DNA of 64,000 nt. Source: Rhodocytophaga rosea (lineage in GTDB: Bacteria > Bacteroidota > Bacteroidia > Cytophagales > 172606-1). Made by a program: the position numbers and the translations under genes. The notes beneath the pieces were generated by a model. It saw nothing but the letters and a program-made list of their open reading frames with translations, searched no databases and was not told where the DNA came from. Shown in pieces: positions 45,729 to 54,946 of this stretch; the stretch's first letter is position 1, and each line of letters opens with the position of its first letter. The DNA is taken from assembly GCF_010119975.1 (NCBI RefSeq), contig NZ_CP048222.1, positions 3,676,501-3,740,500 on the forward strand, written 5' to 3'.

Positions 45729-46520
45729 ATGAATTCCATAAATCCCCTATATACCGAACCTGCAAAAATAGCGCAACTAGCTTCTGATTTTCAGAACGGT
45801 GTACCTTACAAGCATATTGTTGCCGATAACTTCCTGAAAGAAGATATTGCCAACCAGATGTATGATAATTTTCCATCTATTGAAAAGCTGGCCAAACATT
45901 ATAAAGGCTTGAACGAAAATAAGTCAGAAGGTTCAAATTTTTCTGACTTTCATCCGGTATTTGCGCAGGTACGAAAAGACTTTATGTCGCCTGAATTTTC
46001 CAAGTGGATGGAAACCGTAACAGGTATAAAAGATGTATTTATTACCGACGATAACCTGGGTACTGGTCTGCACCAGGGCACGGATGGCAGCTTTCTCGAC
46101 ATACATGTGGATTTTAATATTCACCATATCAAGAACGTACACCGCCGACTGAATATGCTTATTTACCTGAACAAAAACTGGAAGCCGGAATATGGTGGTG
46201 CCATGGAAATGTGGAATGCAGACATGAGTAAACTGGTAAAAGCAGTACCCTGCGATTTTAACCGCTGCCTGGTGTTCGAAACCAGTGAAATTTCTTACCA
46301 TGGCTATTCTAAAATCACCTTGCCTCCCGGCGTAACCCGTAGATCATTTTATACCTATTTCTATACTAAGCTTCCAGCCAATGCTTCGCTGAAATACCAT
46401 GATACCGTATTTAAAGCCAAGCCAGAAGATACTGCCTTTAAAAAAGTTGGCACTACCGTAAAGGAAAGCCTGAAAAACACAATTAAGGCGCAGCTCAAAA
46501 AAATGGGAATCAAATTTTAA
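45729..46520 (+). CDS. 2-oxoglutarate/Fe(II)-dependent oxygenase (prolyl 4-hydroxylase-like)
   Basis: 263 residues. The double-stranded beta-helix carries HVDFN near residue 125 (His-x-Asp), the distal His in EISYHGY near 190, and the 2-oxoglutarate Arg in VTRRSFYTY near 204. RRLNMLIYLNKNWKPEYGGAMEMW is typical of the 2OG-FeII_Oxy_3 group often linked to glycan or surface-modification loci. The substrate is unknown. It lies 127 bases before a methyltransferase gene on the same strand, with a long inverted repeat between, so co-transcription is uncertain. Confidence 0.88.
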   Translation: MNSINPLYTEPAKIAQLASDFQNGVPYKHIVADNFLKEDIANQMYDNFPSIEKLAKHYKGLNENKSEGSNFSDFHPVFAQVRKDFMSPEFSKWMETVTGIKDVFITDDNLGTGLHQGTDGSFLDIHVDFNIHHIKNVHRRLNMLIYLNKNWKPEYGGAMEMWNADMSKLVKAVPCDFNRCLVFETSEISYHGYSKITLPPGVTRRSFYTYFYTKLPANASLKYHDTVFKAKPEDTAFKKVGTTVKESLKNTIKAQLKKMGIKF

Positions 46521-46526
46521 ATTAGA

Positions 46527-46625
46527 ACAAAGTATTAAGTAGTAAGATTTAATTTTTAAAATTAATGCGCTCTGATACTTATTAAAAAGAAGCAGTAGAA
46601 AAACGCTCGCTACTTAATACTTTGT
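46527..46625. repeat. 16-bp perfect inverted repeat between two genes
   Basis: ACAAAGTATTAAGTAG (46527-46542) is exactly complementary to 46610-46625. The 67 bases between include a smaller A/T-rich pairing. It follows the oxygenase gene and precedes the methyltransferase gene. It might be a terminator-like or dispersed palindromic element; no other copy was noticed in this window. Confidence 0.6.
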
Positions 46626-46647
46626 ACTCAATACTCACTACTAATCA

Positions 46648-47421
46648 ATGGCTTTCAGTACCACAGAAATTACGTCTAATAGCATTGTTTCCGACAATCC
46701 GGTTCACCAGCGGTTGTTTTTTGCCTATGAGCAGGCGGCGCGCATGATCAGTGGCGATCTGCTGGAAATCGGGTGTGGGGTAGGAAGAGGGCTGGATGTA
46801 CTGGCCGATAATTGCCGGCAGTATACAGGCATCGATAAAAATGAAGAATTGCTTAATAACCTGCGGAAAGTATATCCCCGTTTACATTTTATTGGCCAGA
46901 ACATTCCTCCCCTCACTGGTATTGCTGATAATAGTTTTGATTTTGTAGTGACCTTTCAGGTGATTGAGCATATCGAAAACGACGATTTGTTCATTAAAGA
47001 AATTTACCGGGTATTAAAGCCTGGCGGAAAACTGATCCTGACCACTCCCAACATCAAACTTTCACTTACCCGTAATCCCTGGCATATCCGGGAATATACA
47101 GCACTCGGACTGCAAAAACTCATTCATACTTATTTCACTAAGTTGAACAGGCAAGGCGTGCATGGGAACAAAAAGGTGATGGCTTATTATGAGAAGAACA
47201 GGAAATCTGTAGAGAAGATCACCCGTTTTGATATTTTTAACCTGCAATACAAACTGCCCCGTACCTGGCTGCAAGTCCCTTACGATATTCTCAACCGCAT
47301 GAACCGAAAATCGCTCATGGACAAAAACGACCAGCTGGTAAATGATATCAATTTCGACGATTATTTCCTGAGTCCGGATGTGGAAAATTGCCTGGACTTT
47401 TTTTATATCGCCCAGAAGTAA
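46648..47421 (+). CDS. Class I SAM-dependent methyltransferase
   Basis: 257 residues. Motif I is GDLLEIGCGVGRGLDVLA near residue 36, the acidic loop is YTGIDKNEELL, motif II is FDFVVTFQVIEHIEND near 97 and motif III is RVLKPGGKLILTTPN near 118. This is the Methyltransf_11/25 fold. The C-terminal 110 residues form a family-specific cap (YFTKLNRQGVHGNKKVMAYY). The substrate is unknown; the neighbouring 2OG oxygenase suggests surface or natural-product modification, but this is only context. It converges with the FAD oxidoreductase, which ends directly at its stop. Confidence 0.88.
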   Translation: MAFSTTEITSNSIVSDNPVHQRLFFAYEQAARMISGDLLEIGCGVGRGLDVLADNCRQYTGIDKNEELLNNLRKVYPRLHFIGQNIPPLTGIADNSFDFVVTFQVIEHIENDDLFIKEIYRVLKPGGKLILTTPNIKLSLTRNPWHIREYTALGLQKLIHTYFTKLNRQGVHGNKKVMAYYEKNRKSVEKITRFDIFNLQYKLPRTWLQVPYDILNRMNRKSLMDKNDQLVNDINFDDYFLSPDVENCLDFFYIAQK

Positions 47422-48624
47422 TTATCTATCGAACCGGAATAATTGGACATCGGCATTGGGCCTACCTGCATACAAATCTTTGATAATATCAGCAGCAATC
47501 ATACTGAAAATAATGCCATTGCCTCCAAAACCTAAGGCAAAGTAACAACCAGGGAAATCCGGATGTTCACCGATATAAGGCAATCCATCTTTGGTTTCTC
47601 CGAAGGTGCCTGCCCAGGTAAAATCCGGATAAATAGTCAGCTCAGGAAATAAGTGGTTAAACTTTTTCAATAAAGCTTTTTGCTTTTTTTCAATACGGGC
47701 ATCCCGTTTCTGAGGATTTACAAAATTATCATCTTCCCCTCCAATCAGAATACGGTTGTCATCCGTTGTACGCAGGTATAAATAAGGCGTTTGAGTTTCC
47801 CACAAAATGGCTTCCTTAAGAAAATCAGGAATAGCTTCCAGGGGTTCGCTCACCATAGCATAAGTACTTTTTAATTTGACAACCATCTCCGGAAGGAAAT
47901 TCTGTGTTTCGTAGCCGGTACAGAATACGGCTTTTTTTGCCTGAATGGTTTGGTTGGTGTCTGTTTGTAAAGTTAAACTCTGCTTATGAAATTGAATCTC
48001 GTTAATCTGTGTGCTGTCGAATATACGTAAGCCAAATTGCTGACTGTAATTATATAAATGATGCGCCAGGGCATAGGCATCTAACTGGGCAGCTTCCTCT
48101 GACAAGATAGCTGCTGGTGACTCAAAGTTAAATCGTTCTCTGATCTGACTCGCTTCCAGATAGGTTACAGCAATGCCGTATTTCGTCCTGGCTTCAAATT
48201 CTTTTTCTATAAAATCAATGTATTTGTTATTACTGGCGTAGTACAAGCTTTTTTTTCGCTCAAATCCACATTCGGCATCAGTTTCTTGTACTACTTTTTC
48301 TATTTTTCCAATTGCCTCCACACACAATTTGTAACTGCGTACCGCCTCTTGTTCGCCAATATATGTAATCAGCTTGTGCAAAGGAACATCAATTTCATAT
48401 TGCAGAATAGAAGTACTGGCCGAAGTGCTGCCAGTGCCCACATCTCTCTTGTCTATAACAATTACATTTGCTCCAGTTTGTACGAGAGAATAGGCCATTA
48501 AAGCACCTGTAATTCCACCGCCTACGATGGCAATGTCGCATTGTATATCTTTCCGCAGTGAAGGATAAGACGCAATTAAGCCATCTCTGACCAGCCAGAA
48601 AGGGTGTTCTGATTTTAAGTCCAT
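47422..48624 (-). CDS. FAD-dependent oxidoreductase (DAO family)
   Basis: 400 residues. The GxGxxG motif is IAIVGGGITGALMAYSLVQTG near residue 30, followed by VIDKRDVGTGSTSASTSILQY, as in DAO-family glycine/D-amino acid oxidase-like enzymes. KAVFCTGYETQ and the C-terminal YFALGFGGNGIIFSMIAADII complete the FAD site. There is no C-terminal Rieske domain, which some relatives carry. The substrate is unknown. The gene is divergent from asnB. Confidence 0.85.
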   Translation of the reverse strand: MDLKSEHPFWLVRDGLIASYPSLRKDIQCDIAIVGGGITGALMAYSLVQTGANVIVIDKRDVGTGSTSASTSILQYEIDVPLHKLITYIGEQEAVRSYKLCVEAIGKIEKVVQETDAECGFERKKSLYYASNNKYIDFIEKEFEARTKYGIAVTYLEASQIRERFNFESPAAILSEEAAQLDAYALAHHLYNYSQQFGLRIFDSTQINEIQFHKQSLTLQTDTNQTIQAKKAVFCTGYETQNFLPEMVVKLKSTYAMVSEPLEAIPDFLKEAILWETQTPYLYLRTTDDNRILIGGEDDNFVNPQKRDARIEKKQKALLKKFNHLFPELTIYPDFTWAGTFGETKDGLPYIGEHPDFPGCYFALGFGGNGIIFSMIAADIIKDLYAGRPNADVQLFRFDR

Positions 48625-48676
48625 TGGTGACAGGCGTTTTTAAGCCCTTTTTATGTAACTTGCTTTGATAGGGATT

Positions 48677-48716
48677 GTTTATTTTTAAATAAATTGCCTG
48701 TTTGCAGGCAAATAAA
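48677..48716. promoter_or_regulatory. Nested inverted repeat in the asnB divergent promoter region
   Basis: TTGCCTG and CAGGCAA form a hairpin with a 4-base loop, and TGTTTATTT on the left can pair with AAATAAACA on the right. It lies between the divergent FAD oxidoreductase gene and asnB, where an operator would be expected. No binding protein is known to me. Confidence 0.35.
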
Positions 48717-48770
48717 CAGCCCTGGTAACAATTATATTTCTGTAGTCAATCTTTTTAATGTAAAGAAAGT

Positions 48771-50672
48771 ATGTGTGGAATAACCGGCATCTATGCATTC
48801 AATGAAATAGGCAGATTTTTTTCTATTAACTTATTTGCTGCCAACGACATCCTGGCGCAACGGGGACCGGATTCCCAAGGCACTTTTACACATGGATATG
48901 TAGGCTTAGGACATAGGCGATTGTCTATTATCGATACCAGTTCAGATGGCCGCCAGCCCATGACCGATGAAAGCGGTCGCTATACCATTGTATTCAATGG
49001 AGAGATTTTTAACTTCCTGGAATTGCGCCAGCAATTAGAAGCCAAAGGACATACATTCAAATCTGGTTCAGATACAGAGGTATTATTAAAATTGTATATC
49101 TACGAACGGGAAAACTGCCTCAAACACTTGAATGGCTTTTTTGCATTTGCTATTTATGACCAGGAAAAAGGCAGTTTGTTTATTGCCAGAGACCGCATGG
49201 GTATTAAGCCGCTACTCTATTTTCAGGATGAGGATAAGTTGATTTTTGCCTCTGAAATGAAAGCCATGATCGCTTTTGGTATTTCTAAGGAAGTGGATTA
49301 TGTGTCGTTACAACAGTTTTTACAGCTCAATTATATACCAGCACCGCACACCATTTTTAAGCACGTCCGTAAACTGCTGCCAGGATATTACATGTACATT
49401 GAAGGCAAAACGGTTACCCAGAAACAATATTACCAGATTCCCCAGACTTATCACCGGTGGACGGCCAACCAGTTGAGTTACGAAAAAGTACAGGAGAAGC
49501 TGGTAGAATTACTGGATGAATCGGTGCGCAAACGACTGATTGCCGATGTGCCGCTTGGTGCTTTTCTGAGTGGAGGTATTGATTCTTCAGTAATTGTAGC
49601 GCTGGCTTCTCAGTATACCAGTCACTTGAATACATTTTCGATTGGTTACCGGGATGAGCCCTTTTTCGACGAAACCAAATATGCAAACCTGGTCGCTAAA
49701 AAATATAAAACAAATCATACGGTATTCTCTTTGTCCAACGACGACTTGTATGAGCATTTGTTTGATATGCTGGATTATACTGATGAACCTTTTGCTGACT
49801 CTTCGGCGCTGGCGGTGTATATCTTGAGTAAACGGACAAAAAAGAGGGTTACGGTCGCTTTATCCGGAGATGGTGCCGATGAAGTTTTTTCTGGCTATAA
49901 TAAGCATTTAGGAGAGTATAGAATCCGGGAAAGAGGCTTGCTTGCTGGCGCTGTTCAAGCCTTACAACCAGTGTGGAATGCACTGCCTAAATCGAGAAAT
50001 AGTGTAATTGGAAACAAAGTGCGGCAATTGCAGAAGTTTGCGGAAGGTATGCAGAAAAGCGACCAGGAGCGATACTGGCGTTTTTGCACCTTTGCCAGAG
50101 AAGAACAAGCCCGGAGTTTATTGAGCCAGCCAAGTGCGGTGCTGGCAGATGAGCAGGAGTTCGAGGAAAGAAAAAACCAGATACTTCGTTTTTTGGAAGA
50201 AGGAGGCGATTTTAACGAATTTTTGTATACGGATATGCACCTGGTATTGCCCAACGATATGCTTACTAAAGTAGACCTGATGTCGATGGCACATGGCCTG
50301 GAAGTACGGGTACCTTTTCTGGATTATACAATCGTGGATTTTGCTTTCTCCTTGCCAGCCGAATTCAAAATTGATGGGCGTATGAAAAAACGAATCGTAC
50401 AGGATGCATTCCGCAGCCGCTTACCTAAAGAATTATATAACCGCCCGAAACACGGCTTTGAAGTGCCGCTGCTCAAATGGATGCGCAACGAACTCCAACC
50501 CCTGATCTCCAACGACCTGCTGAAAGATGATTTTATTGAACAGCAAGGCATTTTTAATATAGATGAAATTAGGAATCTGAAAGAAAAGCTATTTTCCAGT
50601 AATCCCGAAGATGTACATGCCCGCATCTGGGGTTTGCTTGTGTTCCAGTACTGGTGGAAAAAGTATGTGTAA
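48771..50672 (+). CDS. asnB: Asparagine synthase (glutamine-hydrolysing)
   Basis: 633 residues. ATP-dependent amidation of aspartate with glutamine as nitrogen donor. Cys2 (MCGITGIYAF) is the class II glutaminase nucleophile, and the glutaminase domain (1-200) shows RGPDSQGT and FNGEIFNFLELR. The synthetase domain has the PP-loop SGGIDSSVIVALA near residue 266, and LPNDMLTKVDLMSMAHGLEVRVPFLD later. At 633 residues it belongs to the longer bacterial AsnB branch (TIGR01536). Such paralogues may also amidate surface glycans or natural products, so asparagine formation is likely but not certain. Confidence 0.93.
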   Translation: MCGITGIYAFNEIGRFFSINLFAANDILAQRGPDSQGTFTHGYVGLGHRRLSIIDTSSDGRQPMTDESGRYTIVFNGEIFNFLELRQQLEAKGHTFKSGSDTEVLLKLYIYERENCLKHLNGFFAFAIYDQEKGSLFIARDRMGIKPLLYFQDEDKLIFASEMKAMIAFGISKEVDYVSLQQFLQLNYIPAPHTIFKHVRKLLPGYYMYIEGKTVTQKQYYQIPQTYHRWTANQLSYEKVQEKLVELLDESVRKRLIADVPLGAFLSGGIDSSVIVALASQYTSHLNTFSIGYRDEPFFDETKYANLVAKKYKTNHTVFSLSNDDLYEHLFDMLDYTDEPFADSSALAVYILSKRTKKRVTVALSGDGADEVFSGYNKHLGEYRIRERGLLAGAVQALQPVWNALPKSRNSVIGNKVRQLQKFAEGMQKSDQERYWRFCTFAREEQARSLLSQPSAVLADEQEFEERKNQILRFLEEGGDFNEFLYTDMHLVLPNDMLTKVDLMSMAHGLEVRVPFLDYTIVDFAFSLPAEFKIDGRMKKRIVQDAFRSRLPKELYNRPKHGFEVPLLKWMRNELQPLISNDLLKDDFIEQQGIFNIDEIRNLKEKLFSSNPEDVHARIWGLLVFQYWWKKYV

Positions 50673-50683
50673 AAGCTGGTCCG

Positions 50684-51640
50684 TTACTGCCCTGGCATTG
50701 TATATTTTTTCTCAAGCGCAGATGGAATCAGATAGCGGAAAGCCAGGCTGGTTGAGTAAGAACGGGAATCGTTATTTCTGATCAGGGAACCTAGTCCATT
50801 TGTCCACATAAAGCGGAGTTTGTCATTCTGCCATCCCAGGTGAATACCTCCATCATTTAAGCCCCATATAAACTTTTGATACCTGAAATTCAGGATAAAT
50901 GCTTCCAGCCTGATTCTAAACCGATTTTCGTAATTGTCCTTATAAGCTCCCAGAACAAGCTGGGGTGTAAACGAAAATTTTGAGGAAGAACTCCGTTGGA
51001 ATGTGTAACCCAATTGAAGAAAAGAGCTATAATCGTTTATGATGTCCCAGGTTCTGGAAGAAGTTGTATCGCTAAAAAAGTTTTTGCCTCCCAAAGAAAC
51101 CGAATAGCCTATATAATATTTGTTGGAATTAAACAAAATGGCTGCTCCACTTGAAATAGTATGAGCCTGCACTTTTCTGAGTACAAGTACTCCGTCAACA
51201 TATCCTCCATAACGCAAGTTCCAGCTCTGGCTATAACCGAAATTGAGAGAGGGAGAGATCGTATATTTTCCTTTTATGGAAAATTTGGGTGCAATAGCAA
51301 GAGAAATATAGCCATTTCGTGGGTTTGCGTCAGGCCATCCACCACTTGCAGGCACATGTAAAGCAGAAAATCCGCTGGTGATGCCTATACCACTACGGAT
51401 AGTAGGAACAAACTGATCATATGTAGTACTCATCGTATAAGAGGTAGCTCTACTATCCTGAAAATATCTCTCATAACCTATCAACGAACTAATTCTGGAG
51501 TCTCCATTGGACCCAGCAAAAGAGCTGTTGTATTGCAAGGGCATTGTGCCAATTGGTATAGCACTCTGTCCGAAGCTGGCAACAGGCAAAAGAGTAACAA
51601 CCCAGATGAGACTGACTTTGATCCTGGTAACTACATTCAT
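50684..51640 (-). CDS. PorP/SprF-family type IX secretion membrane protein
   Basis: 318 residues with a signal peptide (IWVVTLLPVASFGQ). The mature protein begins AIPIGTMPLQYNSSFAGSNGDSRISS, which matches the conserved PorP/SprF opening (LYNPAFAGS..R). The rest is an alternating pattern typical of an outer-membrane beta-barrel (YISLAIAPKFSIKGKY, FKYIGYSVSLGGKNFF region). Family members partner with T9SS substrates in gliding or adhesin secretion. It is the last gene of the sigma/anti-sigma operon. Confidence 0.85.
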   Translation of the reverse strand: MNVVTRIKVSLIWVVTLLPVASFGQSAIPIGTMPLQYNSSFAGSNGDSRISSLIGYERYFQDSRATSYTMSTTYDQFVPTIRSGIGITSGFSALHVPASGGWPDANPRNGYISLAIAPKFSIKGKYTISPSLNFGYSQSWNLRYGGYVDGVLVLRKVQAHTISSGAAILFNSNKYYIGYSVSLGGKNFFSDTTSSRTWDIINDYSSFLQLGYTFQRSSSSKFSFTPQLVLGAYKDNYENRFRIRLEAFILNFRYQKFIWGLNDGGIHLGWQNDKLRFMWTNGLGSLIRNNDSRSYSTSLAFRYLIPSALEKKYTMPGQ

Positions 51641-51650
51641 ATAAAATTGG

Positions 51651-52388
51651 TTAAAAGTTATTGGTATTGAGCGGAACTACATAGGGCACCTGGCCTTTTG
51701 AAAACTCACTGGCTTTTCTTTGCTGCAAAGCTCTTTCTTTCATTCTGGCAATCTGTCGCCGCTCCTTTCCGGATAAAGTCCGGGCAGCCGGTTTTTTCTT
51801 CCATTGCATTTTTATTTCTTTCTGTGCCAGCAAAGCCAATTCATTTATCTCGTTTTTAGGTAAAGCCCGAAGTTTTAATACTGGCAAAGGGGTAACTACT
51901 ATCTGTTGAGGTGTCGCATAGGTCAGATTTGTTCGTGCGGGAATAGCCTGTATAAGCGGCATTTGTTTTATATGCTGTTTTACAGGCGTATTTTCATTGA
52001 GTCCTGGTGAAGTTACTGGTTGTTGAGTTTTTTCTGGTAATAAGGAAGAAACTGTATAAGTATGAAACATATACGGACTTTTAACAGCCAGAGGAACAGC
52101 AACCAGGCTAAGTAATGAAGCAAGCAAGGCTGCAATTATTGCTTGTAAGGATCCCAGTCTACGGATTGGCAATGCTTCCGGTTTCAGCAGGGTTAGTTCC
52201 AGGCTAGTAGTATCGTAGCTGTCAGCTTCTACGAAAGATTCACGCCAGTAAGATAGTTCAGTTTGCAGAGAAACGTCAGTTAATAACCTTGATTCCAGCT
52301 CCTTTGTCTCTTCCTGAGAAAGATTACCTTCCAGGTAGTTGAATAACAAAAGCTCATTTTCATCTGCTTCCTCGAAAACCGGCTTCAT
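51651..52388 (-). CDS. Anti-sigma-factor-like membrane protein
   Basis: 245 residues. The N-terminus (ENELLLFNYLEGNLSQEETKEL) has the look of a zinc-free anti-sigma domain common in Bacteroidota. One transmembrane helix lies at about residues 80-102 (SLQAIIAALLASLLSLVAVPLAV, in part AIIAALLASLLSLVAV). The extracytoplasmic part is basic and proline-rich. The gene begins 2 bases after the sigma-factor stop, which implies translational coupling. It probably holds the sigma factor at the membrane; this rests on position and topology, not a proven domain. Confidence 0.72.
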   Translation of the reverse strand: MKPVFEEADENELLLFNYLEGNLSQEETKELESRLLTDVSLQTELSYWRESFVEADSYDTTSLELTLLKPEALPIRRLGSLQAIIAALLASLLSLVAVPLAVKSPYMFHTYTVSSLLPEKTQQPVTSPGLNENTPVKQHIKQMPLIQAIPARTNLTYATPQQIVVTPLPVLKLRALPKNEINELALLAQKEIKMQWKKKPAARTLSGKERRQIARMKERALQQRKASEFSKGQVPYVVPLNTNNF

Positions 52389-52390
52389 AA

Positions 52391-52879
52391 TTAAAGTACA
52401 TTTGTCAGTTCACGTATAAAATTTTTTACTTTCTGTCTGGCTCTGAATAGGTATACTTTTACCTGTGCTTCAGTAAGTTCCAGAATATCGCCAATCTCCT
52501 TATATTCATATCCTTCCAGGTCCCTAAGCAAGAGAATAGATTTTTGCAACGGTGGAAGTTCATTGAGGGCTTTTTCTATAATAGCTTTGGTATCGAATTC
52601 ATTTTTCTGGTATACCTGTGGTGTATGTTCTGAGTGTTCCAGCTTTACTTTTCTGGAAGCAGCCGCCAGGTAATCGAGCATGGCACGGTGTGCCACAGAA
52701 AAAAGCCAGGGTTTTATTTTCTCCGGATTTATTTTCTCCCGGTGTTGCCATAATTTCAAATAACAATCCTGCACAATATCATGTACTGCTTCCTCATCCC
52801 GGAGGGATTTATGAAGAAACCTGGCTACAGATGTAGTGTATACTTTTACTGCCTGGTTATATGCCTCAACTGAAATCAT
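52391..52879 (-). CDS. ECF-family RNA polymerase sigma factor
   Basis: 162 residues. Region 2 includes EEAVHDIVQDCYLKLWQH and KPWLFSVAHRAMLDYL, and region 4 has LPPLQKSILLLRDLEGYEYKEI with the DNA-contact helix TEAQVKVYLFRARQKVKNF. It has no extra sensing domain. It forms a three-gene operon with a probable anti-sigma protein and a PorP/SprF-like protein. It may therefore control part of the T9SS envelope programme, as sigma factors linked to T9SS do in relatives (inference). The ATG at 52879 fits. Confidence 0.9.
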   Translation of the reverse strand: MISVEAYNQAVKVYTTSVARFLHKSLRDEEAVHDIVQDCYLKLWQHREKINPEKIKPWLFSVAHRAMLDYLAAASRKVKLEHSEHTPQVYQKNEFDTKAIIEKALNELPPLQKSILLLRDLEGYEYKEIGDILELTEAQVKVYLFRARQKVKNFIRELTNVL

Positions 52880-53025
52880 TCAGAAATACTCAATCTTGCT
52901 GGCTCTGTTGTATGACAGAAATAGAATCTAAAAGTTACAGGAAAGAAAAAATATTTCCGGCATGTATTACAACATTGCAACCAATTTGTTTGAAACGGAC
53001 TCCTGTTAATAAATAAACCATATCC

Positions 53026-53829
53026 ATGCATAAACTTTTTTCCTTGACTGCCGGCATGGGCTTATTATGTCTGGCAGTTTCCTGCAACACTGATGATGCA
53101 GCAGAGCCACAACAGCCTAAGAATGCTTGTCTAGTAACCAAAATGACAGTTGCCGGAACCGATGTGATCACTTACCAGTATGATTCCCAGAAAAGGCTGC
53201 AAAAAGCGGATTATTCGGGTGATGCGACAGAAGATAATTATTTTAAAGAATATGCTTACAATGCTGCCGGAAGGGTGATAAAGGAAACTTTTAAATCAGA
53301 CGATGGGGGTGACCTTAGTTATTTTACATTTGAATACGACGGCAATAATCTGCTCAGCAAGATTGCCTTTTATTCCCGGAATGCACCTACAAACGCAATA
53401 GTTCATCAATACAACAAGGTGATTGACTATAACGTCAGTAAACAAGTTGTGAAAGTGTCCACTTATGCGCCGGATAACAGTACTACGCCTTATCGATATG
53501 ATACCTATACCTATGATGCGAATCAGAATGTGAGTAAGATCCAGGAATATACCCAGCATAGTACAGGCGCAGTGAATGATGTATCCAGTGAGTATACCTA
53601 CGACAGTAAGAAAAACCCTAACCTGGGCGCTACTTTTCTGGGGGTTGGTGCTGAGACACATTCAAGGAATAATATTCTCTCTGAGAAAGTAACCTATTAC
53701 CTGTCGGGCCTGACAAAAAACTATACACATACCTATTTGTATAATGAGAAAGAATTTCCTGTGAAGGAAACTGTTAATACCGGATCCGAATCCTATCAGG
53801 TAGACCGGGAGTATAGCTGTAGTGAGTAG
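53026..53829 (+). CDS. Lipoprotein with YD-repeat-like sequence
   Basis: 267 residues, lipobox LLCLAVSCNTDD (Cys20). The mature part has repeated tyrosine-rich units such as TYQYDSQKRLQKADYSG, KEYAYNAAGRVIKETF, FEYDGNNLLSKIAF, YTYDANQNVSKIQEY and YTYDSKKN. This is the YD/RHS-like beta-hairpin pattern seen in DUF4595-type Bacteroidota lipoproteins. It is probably anchored in the outer membrane. Function unknown. Confidence 0.78.
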   Translation: MHKLFSLTAGMGLLCLAVSCNTDDAAEPQQPKNACLVTKMTVAGTDVITYQYDSQKRLQKADYSGDATEDNYFKEYAYNAAGRVIKETFKSDDGGDLSYFTFEYDGNNLLSKIAFYSRNAPTNAIVHQYNKVIDYNVSKQVVKVSTYAPDNSTTPYRYDTYTYDANQNVSKIQEYTQHSTGAVNDVSSEYTYDSKKNPNLGATFLGVGAETHSRNNILSEKVTYYLSGLTKNYTHTYLYNEKEFPVKETVNTGSESYQVDREYSCSE

Positions 53830-53834
53830 AAAAT

Positions 53835-53868
53835 AAAACAGCCACGCCTATTGAGATGTGGCTGTTTT
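53835..53868. terminator. Bidirectional terminator between two lipoprotein genes
   Basis: AAAACAGCCAC (53835-53845) pairs with GTGGCTGTTTT (53858-53868), with a 12-base loop. It serves the convergent genes ending at 53829 and 53884. Confidence 0.85.
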
Positions 53869-53883
53869 ATAAATGATTCAATG

Positions 53884-54909
53884 TTATTTGTCAAGTCTGC
53901 CGATTACTCTATCTACTATTTCTTTATCGGTTTTTTCTAACCGAAGTTTAATTGTCATATCTTTTGTAATTTTTATATTTGGAATCATTCCGAAATAAAT
54001 ATCATCTTCTTTAAAGTCAATTCCAATTATAGAAACCATTTGCCCTACAGGGACTCCTTCCATAGTGTTCTGGCTATCACTTTGAAGAATGGAGTTATAA
54101 TCTTTAAACACGCAAAAGACATAAGGATTTTGTATTTTGTTAGCTGCTATATGAACTGTAGTGAATTCCTGGAAATCAATAAAACGGTCACAATTTATCC
54201 ACTGTAATTTACTTGCACTAAACACTTTGTCTATTACTCTATCTCTGCTGTTTGTAGATGTTACATCCATCCAGGTAATAAATGAAAATGGGAGTGTATC
54301 ATTCGAATGTGTAAAAGTGACAATAGTATCTACATGTGTATAACCTCTGTTCCATTTGAGTGAATCAATTATAAAATCTTCATATGCATAATCACAATTT
54401 CCACAAGGAGAGCCTTTTAATATATGATTTATGAAAATATGGTAATTGGAAGTAGTCGTATCTAATACCCAATTAATTTTTTTGTTACTGAATGCACCAT
54501 AAAATACCTTATATTCCTCAGAGTTTATATTACCAGCAAAAGCAATTTCGATAGGTTTATTCAAGGCTAATTCAGTTTGATCATGTAAAGACTGAATGTA
54601 AACCATTCCTTTCGATTCTAAAATCCTATTATTTGATGTTGTACTTAACCCGGCTTTTATCATATCGGATTTTGTATACACCTCCTTTACAACAAATCTT
54701 ATAGAATCACTTTCAGACACAGTAAAAGAATGTTTAGGAATTTTAATTATTGTGCCGTCCTGACAAGTTATCGTTGTATCCTTCTCATTATTAATCTTAA
54801 ACTCTTGCTTATTAGTATCAAAAATTGATGATAAGTCTGCTCTCTCTTTATCTTTTGTATCGCAACCGACAATAAGTAGACTTATAAATATGATTGTGTA
54901 TTTTAACAT
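53884..54909 (-). CDS. Lipoprotein with a ZU5-like beta domain, unknown function
   Basis: 341 residues from the ATG at 54909, which opens a lipoprotein signal (MLKYTIIFISLLIVGCDTK, Cys16); the longer frame to 54939 buries it. CQDGTIIKIPKHSF, then VVKEVYTKSDMIKAGLSTTSNN and ILESKGMVYIQS follow the ZU5-like pattern often seen in Bacteroidota surface lipoproteins. The rest (about 150-340) is unrecognised. The gene is AT-rich and lies 7 bases past the ATPase gene's stop on the same strand, so it is the last gene of that run. Confidence 0.68.
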   Translation of the reverse strand: MLKYTIIFISLLIVGCDTKDKERADLSSIFDTNKQEFKINNEKDTTITCQDGTIIKIPKHSFTVSESDSIRFVVKEVYTKSDMIKAGLSTTSNNRILESKGMVYIQSLHDQTELALNKPIEIAFAGNINSEEYKVFYGAFSNKKINWVLDTTTSNYHIFINHILKGSPCGNCDYAYEDFIIDSLKWNRGYTHVDTIVTFTHSNDTLPFSFITWMDVTSTNSRDRVIDKVFSASKLQWINCDRFIDFQEFTTVHIAANKIQNPYVFCVFKDYNSILQSDSQNTMEGVPVGQMVSIIGIDFKEDDIYFGMIPNIKITKDMTIKLRLEKTDKEIVDRVIGRLDK

Positions 54910-54946
54910 TGTTATATAGCTGATTGAATCGTTATACACCAGACAT

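Noticed and set aside
48677-48716. Terminator of either divergent gene
   Set aside because: The hairpin lies between two gene starts, not after a stop codon, so I list it as a possible operator only.
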